Positions 25,260 through 33,568 of a stretch of 64,000 nt of DNA are shown here, one piece after another. The notes beneath the pieces were generated by a model. It searched no databases. It was not told the DNA's origin and saw only the letters and a list, made by a program, of their open reading frames with translations. Where the stretch lies: contig CAYGLF010000007.1 in assembly GCA_964350945.1 (NCBI GenBank), positions 7,825 to 71,824 of the forward strand, in the 5' to 3' direction. Every line of letters starts with the position of its first letter. Position 1 is the stretch's first letter. Source of the DNA: CAYGLF01 sp964350945 (GTDB taxonomy: Bacteria > Chlamydiota > Chlamydiia > Chlamydiales > JAAZZY01). The position numbers and the translations under genes are program-made.

Positions 25260-25820
25260 ATGAAAACGAGCGAATTTAGTCAAAACGTTAAAAAACTTAC
25301 GAAACAGAGAAATGTGGCTTATCTCTTGATAGCGACACTGTCAGTCTCGTTGTTATTTTCTTCGGGGGTAAATTTCTTTAAGAAGGAACGAATCGTTGTC
25401 GTTCCCACAATGGGGGAGTCTTACGAACTTGCTTCTAGTAGTGCAGTTTACTTAGAGAGAATGGGAGTCTTTATTTCTAATCTTTTCCTCAATAGATCTC
25501 CAATCGATGCAGTGTGGAGGAATCGGAATATTTTAAAACACTCTGATCCGAGCTTTTATCATGAGCTTAAAGAGAAGTTAGATGGGGAGTTTAAATTTCT
25601 AAGCTCTAACAAAGAGCAGACCTTTATTTTTTACCCAGAGAAATCGGATGCAGACCCTTCTACAATGAGTTTTGTGACAGAAGGCAAGAGAGTCGTTTTT
25701 ATTGGGACAGATGGCGAGAAGAGCCATATCTCCCAAAGCGACACGAAACGGTATCGTTTTGGATTTAGAAAAAAAGGAGATCAGTTGCTGCTTATCTCCA
25801 TCAAAAAAGAGGATATATAA
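25260..25820 (+). CDS. traE: TraE, F-type pilus assembly protein
   Basis: 186 residues from ATG 25260, supported by AAGGAG at 25248-25253; upstream TTG not used. One N-terminal transmembrane helix (VAYLLIATLSVSLLFSSGV), then a periplasmic VirB8-like domain (IVVVPTMGESYELASSSAVYLERM). Inner-membrane scaffold of the channel. It lies two bases after traL. Confidence 0.88.
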   Translation: MKTSEFSQNVKKLTKQRNVAYLLIATLSVSLLFSSGVNFFKKERIVVVPTMGESYELASSSAVYLERMGVFISNLFLNRSPIDAVWRNRNILKHSDPSFYHELKEKLDGEFKFLSSNKEQTFIFYPEKSDADPSTMSFVTEGKRVVFIGTDGEKSHISQSDTKRYRFGFRKKGDQLLLISIKKEDI

Positions 25821-26513
25821 ATGAAAAGATGTTTCGTTGTAGTGGGATTGCTTGCTGTAGGGCTATGGGGACCCCTTCACTCATACGTGGAGGTCCTTTT
25901 AGATGGGAGGTCATCCCCTGAGGTGACGTTCTCTCATAGGGCCTTTAACAGGGTTTCTTACCAAGATGGATCGATTAAGTCTGTCGTGGGGAGTAAAGGA
26001 GAGTTGGACGTGAACCTTAATTCGGGTATCGCGTTTATTAAGCCAAAATCTCTTTGTGAAGGACCTCTTACTGTAACGATAATAACAACTGATGATGAGG
26101 CTCAAGATCTTAATATCCTTGTGGGTGACAAAGGCGCTGAACATGTGAGATTGGTTGATCCGAAAGAAGAAGTAGATCAGCTGTTAGAAAAAATATCAGC
26201 CGTAAATTTTTTAAATACGCTTATCGAGGGGAATTGTCCGCAATTATATCAAAAGACGACAACTCTTTCTCCGGAATTGTTTGATCTTCCAGATCCTTTA
26301 GAGTCAAATTATGTACAGTCTTTTTCTGGTCCTTCTGAAACTATCCAAATCTATCGAATTACCAATAACAGCCGCAAGAAGGATTTTATCCTAAATACGG
26401 CTCTTTTCAAATCTCAGAGCAATCTATGGGTTTTTTTGAGCCAGCCTCATCTAGGTCCTCAAGACAGTTCCATGTGTATTATTGCTATTCCTAAAAGAGG
26501 TGTTTTCGAATGA
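25821..26513 (+). CDS. traK: TraK, outer-membrane core secretin-like protein
   Basis: 230 residues with signal peptide MKRCFVVVGLLAVGLWGPLHS. The N-terminal beta domain (VEVLLDGRSSPEVTFSHRAF and FNRVSYQDGSIKSVVGSKG) is the VirB9-like pattern of TraK. It forms the outer-membrane core with TraV and TraB. It starts directly at the traE stop and overlaps traB by 4 bp. Confidence 0.85.
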   Translation: MKRCFVVVGLLAVGLWGPLHSYVEVLLDGRSSPEVTFSHRAFNRVSYQDGSIKSVVGSKGELDVNLNSGIAFIKPKSLCEGPLTVTIITTDDEAQDLNILVGDKGAEHVRLVDPKEEVDQLLEKISAVNFLNTLIEGNCPQLYQKTTTLSPELFDLPDPLESNYVQSFSGPSETIQIYRITNNSRKKDFILNTALFKSQSNLWVFLSQPHLGPQDSSMCIIAIPKRGVFE

Positions 26514-27715
26514 AAAAAAATGACCCTACAAAGAGAGATCGCTTAAAAAAACAAAAAGTAACCCTTCTACTTTTTTTAGGAATTTTAGCGGTGCTTTTTA
26601 TTGCGCTTCTTATCTTTCTTTTTTCTGGTGAAGGTAAGAAAGAACCGACCCCTCTCAAGAGACCATCACAGGTAAGTGTTGTTTCTGAAGACATTAATCA
26701 TGACAATTTGCGAATTGCAGAACTGGAAAAAAAAGGGGATCATCAATCCAGTGAAATGGAGTATTTGAAATCAAAAATAGATGATCTTACCGATGAAAAA
26801 GAACTATTTTCTGCTCGTGTAAATAACTTAAAATCTCGAATTGAGATTGTTTCTAGTGAAAATGATGGCCTCAAGTCTCAGCTTGAATACACACTACAAC
26901 AAGACCACGAGAATCAGCTTCTTAAGCAAGCGGTTTCAAGCTCTTCCGTTCTTATAGAGGGCGAAGAACAAGGATCTGACTTTGCATGCTGGGGTATTGA
27001 AGAGGACATAGAAGATTCTAAAAACATCAAATATGAGATCCCTCCAGGAACTCTTGTTAAAGGGATTATTGTGCAGGGGGTTTCACAGCCCGTAGGTGTA
27101 GGGAAACCTGCAGATCCAGAAGTGGCTTTGATACGGATCACAAGTGCCGGTAAATTACCTAAGAAACTGCGCCTTGCTTTGAAGGGGAGTAACTTAATTT
27201 GCAGCACAGAAAGCATTCTTTCTAATAGACGTGTCCGTGTCCGAGGAGAAACCATGTCTAAGCATAAGAAAAACGGTGATTTCATTGTAACAGATGTGAG
27301 TGCTGTAATTTCAGGCCCTGGAGGCAAATCAGGAGTTCCTGCAAGAGTTGTAAGCCATGGAGGTGTCCAAGCTGGTTACTCTGCTGTTGCTGGTGGACTT
27401 GGAGCCGCTGCTAGTACGATGCAAACCGTTTTAAATAACCAGACCATTGAAAAACTGTCACAAATAGGACCTGATAAGGCTATTTTAAATTCTGATGTTT
27501 TTACAAACATTGGATTGAAAGGTACTAATGGAGGCTTTGACAAGATCACAGATTACTATCTTAAAATGGCAGATTTGTATTGCCCTGTACTTGAGATCGA
27601 CATGGGAACAGAGGTGAGTATCTTGTTTACAAGCACCGTTATTTTGGGTGACAAAAAACTCCGATCAAGACTGAGTGAAGAAAGGGGAGCCTACAATGAA
27701 GCTTATGCTAACTAA
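26510..27715 (+). CDS. traB: TraB, VirB10-like channel protein
   Basis: 401 residues. Single N-terminal membrane helix (TLLLFLGILAVLFIALLIFLF), a coiled-coil linker (about 60-130), then the VirB10/TraB beta-barrel domain with PPGTLVKGIIVQG, LICSTESILSNRRVRVRGETM and a Gly-rich AGYSAVAGGLGAAAS antenna-like segment. It spans both membranes and gates the channel. Overlaps both neighbours. Confidence 0.9.
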   Translation: MKKNDPTKRDRLKKQKVTLLLFLGILAVLFIALLIFLFSGEGKKEPTPLKRPSQVSVVSEDINHDNLRIAELEKKGDHQSSEMEYLKSKIDDLTDEKELFSARVNNLKSRIEIVSSENDGLKSQLEYTLQQDHENQLLKQAVSSSSVLIEGEEQGSDFACWGIEEDIEDSKNIKYEIPPGTLVKGIIVQGVSQPVGVGKPADPEVALIRITSAGKLPKKLRLALKGSNLICSTESILSNRRVRVRGETMSKHKKNGDFIVTDVSAVISGPGGKSGVPARVVSHGGVQAGYSAVAGGLGAAASTMQTVLNNQTIEKLSQIGPDKAILNSDVFTNIGLKGTNGGFDKITDYYLKMADLYCPVLEIDMGTEVSILFTSTVILGDKKLRSRLSEERGAYNEAYAN

Positions 27716-28316
27716 AATTATTTTAGCGATTACTTGTCTCCTCCCCGTTTTTAGTTATGCTGAAAGCTATGAAAAGCTCCCCTCTGAGTTTGTGGTCACC
27801 TATGGCGATGACAGCGCTCAAGTACAGGTAACCTACTTGTTCAGCATCTATTGCCCTACCTGTCTAAAATTTATGAAGGATGATTTTCCGTCCCTCAAGA
27901 AAAAATATATCGACTCAGGACTTGTTCAGTGGAATTGGCATCCTTTTCCCAACCCCGAAAAACCTCTTACTTATCAGGCTATGCTTTGCTTAGAGATGCT
28001 CTCAGCCAAGCAGAAACAACTTTTTTTAGAGAATTGTGCAGACTACTTAACAGAGGGAAACATGCATGAAGCGGTTAGCTATTTTTCTCACTTGATGACT
28101 TTCTTTGGGATTCACATTCCAGATCTTTCAAGTAGAGAATTTTTACTAAAGCCTTATGCTCGACAAAGTGCTGCTAAATTCATATCTCAGGATAAGCAAA
28201 TTAACATCCCATCTATTGAAGTGAATTCTCAATATAGCGGCCGTTTCCCTACTCGATCATTTATCGAGAAGAAAATAAAACAGAGCTTAAAAAATCAAGG
28301 AGAACTCCATGTATAG
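27696..28316 (+). CDS. DsbA-like thiol oxidoreductase
   Basis: 206 residues from ATG 27696 (AAAGGGGAG upstream); an in-frame GTG at 27675 is less likely. Signal peptide MKLMLTKIILAITCLLPVFSYA, then a thioredoxin-fold domain with the CPTC active site (FSIYCPTCLKFM) and a likely cis-Pro in INIPSIEV. Thioredoxin_4/DsbA-type. It should introduce disulfides into Cys-rich Tra proteins and be reoxidised by the DsbB at 14934-15455. Overlaps traB by 20 bp. F-type operons often carry a Dsb/TrbB protein at this place. Confidence 0.82.
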   Translation: MKLMLTKIILAITCLLPVFSYAESYEKLPSEFVVTYGDDSAQVQVTYLFSIYCPTCLKFMKDDFPSLKKKYIDSGLVQWNWHPFPNPEKPLTYQAMLCLEMLSAKQKQLFLENCADYLTEGNMHEAVSYFSHLMTFFGIHIPDLSSREFLLKPYARQSAAKFISQDKQINIPSIEVNSQYSGRFPTRSFIEKKIKQSLKNQGELHV

Positions 28317-28614
28317 AATCCTTTTGTTGACATGCATTCTTTTACCTTTATCTGCCTGCTCTCAACACGCCAGAAACTCTGAATATAGTGGAGCTTTACG
28401 AAGAGCTACCCGAGGGATGCTCTCTGTAGATTTTGTAGATCTTATTGTTGAGCAAGAGGACGAGCATAAAGAAGATTATGTGGTCTTTTCCAAAGAAGAG
28501 GCGCTCCTTTGCGAACAAGAACAAAGAGCGGTAACGACATCAACTAAAAAAAGAAAACCATTTCACGTGACTAAAAATGAGTCAGGTGAATGGATTTACA
28601 TACAAGACAGGTAA
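28309..28614 (+). CDS. traV: TraV-like outer membrane lipoprotein
   Basis: 101 residues with a lipoprotein signal MYRILLLTCILLPLSAC (lipobox LSAC). The mature part is short and charged. Called TraV from its lipobox and its place between traB/dsb and traC; it is shorter than F TraV (about 171) and lacks obvious further motifs. TraV anchors the TraK-TraB core in the outer membrane. It overlaps the previous gene by 8 bp. Confidence 0.6.
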   Translation: MYRILLLTCILLPLSACSQHARNSEYSGALRRATRGMLSVDFVDLIVEQEDEHKEDYVVFSKEEALLCEQEQRAVTTSTKKRKPFHVTKNESGEWIYIQDR

Positions 28615-28616
28615 CT

Positions 28617-31262
28617 ATGGGACTTTTTTCAAATTGGGGCAATAAGTTGGCTCAGCTTTTTGGAGACACTGATGTGGATTACGAGAAAATTGATGATCAA
28701 CCAAGTGATTCTTTGGATGCTGATTATCTAAGCTCTCTTTTGTCCTATCGGTTGTATGATCCTGTTACGAAAATCTACGAGAACAAAAACTCTTTTGGGT
28801 TTTTTTTCGAACTGATCCCTCTCTTAGGAATGAACGAGAATTCCCAAAAGCAAATTAGCGCTCTAATCAATGATATTGGTGAGGATGGAGCTTCTATTCA
28901 GTGTATGATTTGGGCAGACCCTCGTATCGATCCCTTTTTGGATAATTGGAATAAACCAAGAGAAAAGATAGGAGGAGTCTATAAAAAAGTTGCGGATAAA
29001 AAATTAGATTTTTTTAGAAAAAATTCCTTTCAAGGAGAGTCACCCCCTCGAGTTTTTAGAGTGCTATTCTCTTATAGCATCCCGAGACCTCCTGAAAGCC
29101 AGATTGCAGTTTTACTAAAAGGTCTGTCTGAAAAAAGAGAAAAAGCGGTGAATGCTCTTGGTCAATTTAACAACGTTCTAGACACGTCTGTACTTGATTT
29201 TTTAAATTTAATGTCAGGACTACTCAATTTCGAGCAGGATACCTCTGTGCATATGCGCAAAAAATGGTCTCAAGAAAACTATCTATCTCATCAGATGTGT
29301 CTTCCTGGAGGAGGAGTTGAAGTTACTCCAAACGCCTTACGCCTTCGTGGGAAAGACACGACTCTTTTTAGAGCTTATGAAGTGATAGATTTTCCTGATT
29401 TCTGGTCAATGGCTATGCAGCAGGAGTTGATTGGCGATTTTATGAGCAATAGTCATCGAATTGAGACACCTTTCTACATCCATTATGGCATTCACTTCCC
29501 TAAACAGGATCAATCAGAGACGCGTCTGCAAGCGAAGATGAAATATTTAGATCATCAAAGTAAAAATCCCTACATCAGACGAATGGCTCCCAAAGTTCAA
29601 GCAGAGCTTGAAGAAAACATGTTTGTTTCACAACAGCTCCAATCTGGGGAGAAGATTATCAGCACAAGGCTCTCTGTAGGCCTTTGGAGCCCTCCAGAGA
29701 TTATTTCTAAAGCCGAGGCAACCTTGGAAGCCCTCTTTAGAAAATACAACTTTAAAATACAGCCCATGAAGTTTCATCATCTTAACGATCTTTTATTTTC
29801 ACTTCCTATGGCTTGGGGAGAAAATTCCAAGCAGATGAATCAGTATAAAAAACATATGGGCTTAAGAACAACATACACAGGAGAGGCGGCTAACTTCCTT
29901 CCTCTTCTTGGTGAGTGGTGGGGGAATTCCCGAGACGGGATGGTTTTTATGGGACGTCGAGGACAAATTGCTGCATGGGACCCCTTCGAGTCCATTGGTA
30001 ATTACAATATTGCAGTTGTGGGGCCGTCTGGTCAGGGAAAATCTGTTTTTATGCAGGATCTTGTTCTGACAGAGCTAGGGAAGGGTGGTCGTGTTTTTCT
30101 AATAGATCTTGGAAGAAGTTTTGAAAAACTTTGTCAATTGCTTGACGGGCAGTTTCTTTTTTTCAACCAGAAGAGCAATTTAAATCTAAATCCTTTCCAA
30201 ATTGCGAGTAAGCTCAAAGGTGCAGATGGGGTAGAGATGGTTTCTTCTATTATTGGAACAATGGCGATGCCTTTTTCAGTGTTAAATAAAGAAAAAATGG
30301 ATCTCATCTGCTCCGCAGTTAAGCAGGTTTGGGTCCAAAAAGGAGCGAAAGGAACCGTTGATGATGTTATTTCGTTCATCAAAAAAAGCGCTTACCAATC
30401 AGAATTGATGAGAGGTGCTGTTGAGAGTTTGTGCCTAGGCCTTGAAAAGTATTCAACAAAAGGGATCTATAAGAACTACTTTTACGGAGATCAAGAAGTT
30501 GATTTTACGAGTGATTTTGTGGTTATTGAGACGGAAGAGCTAAAGGATGTTGAAGATCTTCAGGCTGTGATTATGCAGGTGTTTGTGTTGCAAATTTCAG
30601 GGCACGTGTTTACAGGGAATCGTGAAACCAGAAGTTACATTGTGATTGATGAAGCCTGGGATCTTTTAAAAAGCCCGCAAATGCACGGTTTTATTGGGAA
30701 CCTGGCTCGTAGAACGCGTAAATACAACTCTTCATTGGTAGTTGGGACCCAGGGATTGAAGGATTTTGAACAATCTAAGGGTGCAGAGGCTGCTTTTTCA
30801 AATTCTGACTGGTTGGTTATTATTGGCGGAGACGCAGAGGTTGTTAAAGGGCTTCAAGAGAATGATATTATTCCTAATATGAGTGAAGCTTTGGCTGAAA
30901 TACTGCGCTCTATGCGCAAAGTTCGTGGAAAATATGGGGAGTCTTTTATCTATGACAAAAAAAGACAACAGGGATCGGTTAATCGCCTCTTTTTAGACCC
31001 TTTTTCTGCGATGCTTTACTCTACAAAAGCTGAAGAGTTCAGTCTTGTTCAGCGCCTCTCAGCGCTAGGTATGACTGTTGAAGATTCAGTAGAATGGCTT
31101 ATGGATAACAAACCTAAGATTGAACAGATGTTGTCTCGCGGAGTGAAAATCAGTGAAATTGTCTCTAAACTCTATATTCCCAAAGAAAATCATTATGAAT
31201 TAAGTGACGGGTTACAGAAAATAGCGCTTTCAAAACAAGAAAACGTAGGAAGTAACTTATGA
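28617..31262 (+). CDS. traC: TraC, VirB4-like ATPase
   Basis: 881 residues from ATG 28617, which follows the traV stop directly; the upstream ATG 28590 lies inside traV. N-terminal TraC_F domain, then the ATPase domain with Walker A VGPSGQGKSVFMQDL (about residue 467) and Walker B SYIVIDEAWDLL. F TraC is about 875 residues. It powers pilus assembly at the inner membrane. Ends in a 4-bp overlap with traW. Confidence 0.95.
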   Translation: MGLFSNWGNKLAQLFGDTDVDYEKIDDQPSDSLDADYLSSLLSYRLYDPVTKIYENKNSFGFFFELIPLLGMNENSQKQISALINDIGEDGASIQCMIWADPRIDPFLDNWNKPREKIGGVYKKVADKKLDFFRKNSFQGESPPRVFRVLFSYSIPRPPESQIAVLLKGLSEKREKAVNALGQFNNVLDTSVLDFLNLMSGLLNFEQDTSVHMRKKWSQENYLSHQMCLPGGGVEVTPNALRLRGKDTTLFRAYEVIDFPDFWSMAMQQELIGDFMSNSHRIETPFYIHYGIHFPKQDQSETRLQAKMKYLDHQSKNPYIRRMAPKVQAELEENMFVSQQLQSGEKIISTRLSVGLWSPPEIISKAEATLEALFRKYNFKIQPMKFHHLNDLLFSLPMAWGENSKQMNQYKKHMGLRTTYTGEAANFLPLLGEWWGNSRDGMVFMGRRGQIAAWDPFESIGNYNIAVVGPSGQGKSVFMQDLVLTELGKGGRVFLIDLGRSFEKLCQLLDGQFLFFNQKSNLNLNPFQIASKLKGADGVEMVSSIIGTMAMPFSVLNKEKMDLICSAVKQVWVQKGAKGTVDDVISFIKKSAYQSELMRGAVESLCLGLEKYSTKGIYKNYFYGDQEVDFTSDFVVIETEELKDVEDLQAVIMQVFVLQISGHVFTGNRETRSYIVIDEAWDLLKSPQMHGFIGNLARRTRKYNSSLVVGTQGLKDFEQSKGAEAAFSNSDWLVIIGGDAEVVKGLQENDIIPNMSEALAEILRSMRKVRGKYGESFIYDKKRQQGSVNRLFLDPFSAMLYSTKAEEFSLVQRLSALGMTVEDSVEWLMDNKPKIEQMLSRGVKISEIVSKLYIPKENHYELSDGLQKIALSKQENVGSNL

Positions 31263-31876
31263 AGACACATTTTTTAGTAATTATTTTAGCTCTAATCTTT
31301 TTTGCCATCCCAGCGGATGCTAAAGATTATGGGAAACGGGGGCATGATAATGCTATTGCGGAAGAAGATATTGGCAGTGCTTTGATGAAAAAAATCCAAA
31401 ACAAAGTGCAAAGCCCTGATTTCAAGAAAAAACACGAAGCGGCAGTTCAGCGGGCCTTCAAAAAAGCAGGCACGTTTAAGCCTATAGCAGGCATTTCCGA
31501 GGCTTTAGAGTATCATTCTCATTACTATAACCCTGTTCATACGGTTGAAGAGGATATTAGACTTCCTTCAGGAAAGCTTTTGGCGAAAAAAGGCCAAAAA
31601 ATCGATCCCACAAAAAGTGTTGGAGATCCCGATTTTGGTTTCTTATTTTTTGACGGAGACAATCCTCAGCATATTGCTTGGGCAAAACAACAGAACGATT
31701 CTTATAAGTGGATTCTCGTTAAAGGCGCCCCTTTTGATCTAGCGGCTCAAGAAGATAGATGGGTGGGTTTTGACCAAGGCGGGAACCTTAGTAACAAATT
31801 TCAAATTAAACATGTCCCATGTCGAGTCTCTCCAGAAGGAAAATGTCTGCATGTAGAGGAGCTCCCGATTGAATGA
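31259..31876 (+). CDS. traW: TraW, pilus assembly protein
   Basis: 205 residues with signal peptide (LVIILALIFFAIPADA). The C-terminal block WILVKGAPFDLAAQ...GFDQGGNLSNKFQIKHVPC is the TraW signature. Periplasmic partner of TrbC and TraU. ATGA overlaps with both traC and trbC. Confidence 0.9.
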   Translation: MKTHFLVIILALIFFAIPADAKDYGKRGHDNAIAEEDIGSALMKKIQNKVQSPDFKKKHEAAVQRAFKKAGTFKPIAGISEALEYHSHYYNPVHTVEEDIRLPSGKLLAKKGQKIDPTKSVGDPDFGFLFFDGDNPQHIAWAKQQNDSYKWILVKGAPFDLAAQEDRWVGFDQGGNLSNKFQIKHVPCRVSPEGKCLHVEELPIE

Positions 31877-32511
31877 GATTAGATAGCAAAAAATATCTTC
31901 TCTGGGGAGCTATCCTGTCATCGTTTATGTTGACAGCAGAGCCTCCTATAGATCCTCGAGTTATGGAAGAGGTTCTTTCTTTTGTAAAGAGCTCCGAAGG
32001 GATTATTGAGGAGGCTCGAATGATAGATTCTAAGGAGCCTTCTGTTAAAGAAGATATGTTATTTGCTAAAACGGAGTCCTGTGATTCCAAATCCTGCTCC
32101 TTCTCGACAGAAGAACCTTCTGGATTGATTGCATTTATGTCTGAGACGGTCTCAGAGTCTGCTTGGAGAGAACATTCTCAAGTGCTTGAAAAAAGCGGAG
32201 GCCGCTTTGTCATGAGAGGGCTGCCAGGAAACAGTTTTGTGAAGTTCATTCGTCTTGTGAAAAATTATAGAGAACGGGGGATTATTGCTCCTATAGAGAT
32301 GGACCCCGATCTTTTTAAGAAGTATGAAGTACAATCTGTCCCGGCAATCGTGCTAGATGATGGTAAACATTTTGATAAAGTAAGCGGCAATATCTCACTT
32401 AAATCGGCTCTAGATATGTTTGCTAAATCAGGGCAAACTTCGGAACGGGCCAGAATTCTTCTTTTCCAATTACAGCAGTTTCAGGCAAGAGAGGTGATAA
32501 ATGGTCATTAG
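31873..32511 (+). CDS. trbC: TrbC, F-type periplasmic pilus assembly protein
   Basis: 212 residues; a short hydrophobic N-terminus (YLLWGAILSSFMLTAEP) serves as signal peptide. The TrbC fold pattern follows: LIAFMSETVSESAW, RFVMRGLPGNSFVKF, FKKYEVQSVPAIVLDDGK. It works with TraW in filament assembly. In this operon trbC precedes traU, whereas in F it follows it. Confidence 0.85.
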   Translation: MRLDSKKYLLWGAILSSFMLTAEPPIDPRVMEEVLSFVKSSEGIIEEARMIDSKEPSVKEDMLFAKTESCDSKSCSFSTEEPSGLIAFMSETVSESAWREHSQVLEKSGGRFVMRGLPGNSFVKFIRLVKNYRERGIIAPIEMDPDLFKKYEVQSVPAIVLDDGKHFDKVSGNISLKSALDMFAKSGQTSERARILLFQLQQFQAREVINGH

Positions 32512-33568
32512 CATCACCCTTCGAAGATCTTTTTTTCTTGTCTTAGTTTGTCTTGGATCGATTGCTTCCTGCTCTGAAGGCATGATCATCAATCCTGTGA
32601 CGGATATATGTTGGAAATGTATGTTCCCATTTCAAGTAGCTGGGAGCAATCTCGCCTCGGGGGGTGAGAAATCCTTAACGCCCTCTCCAGAAAGAAAGAA
32701 GCTTCTTTGCAAGTGCCCGTCTGATAAGGGGGGATTACCTACTCTTGTTGGTGTTCCCATTTCGTTTTGGGAGCCGACTAGGGTGGTGGAGGTCACTAGA
32801 CATCCAGGCAAATTAATTGCTTTAGGTGGAATGAAGATTCCTGTGTTGAAACGAGCTAGTAAAGGAGCCGTTTATTCGTCAGGCTCTTCTAGAAGACATG
32901 CTCATTATCACGTACATGTATACGAATATCCAATATTTAATCTCATTGAAATGGCCAATGATCTTGTGTGTACTGAATTTGAAGGGAAAGATTTTGAAAT
33001 TGAGATCGCTTTTATGTCTGAAACAGATCCCACTTGGTATGATGAGAAACTTTTAAATTATTTAAATCCTGAAATGATTCTATTTGCAAACCCGATTGCA
33101 CAAATCTCCTGCTCAGCAGACTGCCTTTCTAGTACAATGCGCATCCCTAACGATCGTTTTTTCTGGTGTGCGGGTTGCCAAGGATCTCTATACCCTCTTT
33201 TTGGTTTTGTTGCCGAATTCATTGGAGGCCTTCAAGCAAGCCTTCTATTAAATCAGAGGGTGATTACAAAGCTTCATCAGTGGAATCTTTTACAAACTTA
33301 TAAAGATGGCGATCCCTTTAAGGACATGAGCTATTGCAAAAAAGAATTTATGATAAGACCTAAGCGTTCTCAGTATAAAACCCAACTTGTTTATCCGGTA
33401 GCTTCTACAAAAGGTCCTTGTAACCCTCTAGGTAAAACGGAGATTTTTTGGGGAGCTGGAAAAAGCTTCCCGGTTAAAGGAGAAGAGTTTTGTTACATCC
33501 TTTGGACGCACCGTCGTTGCTGTTTAGACCCTGTAAAGGCAGGATTAAAACTGGTGACTGGCCAATGA
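32501..33568 (+). CDS. traU: TraU, mating-pair/DNA transfer protein
   Basis: 355 residues (F TraU about 330). Signal peptide with a possible lipobox (GSIASC). Cys-rich mature part starting ITDVCWKC-like (DICWKCMFPFQVAGS), further FWCAGCQGSLYPLFG and a C-terminal CNPLGKTEIFWGAGKS; about 15 Cys fit disulfide-bonded TraU. Overlaps trbC by 11 bp and traN by 4 bp. Confidence 0.92.
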   Translation: MVISITLRRSFFLVLVCLGSIASCSEGMIINPVTDICWKCMFPFQVAGSNLASGGEKSLTPSPERKKLLCKCPSDKGGLPTLVGVPISFWEPTRVVEVTRHPGKLIALGGMKIPVLKRASKGAVYSSGSSRRHAHYHVHVYEYPIFNLIEMANDLVCTEFEGKDFEIEIAFMSETDPTWYDEKLLNYLNPEMILFANPIAQISCSADCLSSTMRIPNDRFFWCAGCQGSLYPLFGFVAEFIGGLQASLLLNQRVITKLHQWNLLQTYKDGDPFKDMSYCKKEFMIRPKRSQYKTQLVYPVASTKGPCNPLGKTEIFWGAGKSFPVKGEEFCYILWTHRRCCLDPVKAGLKLVTGQ

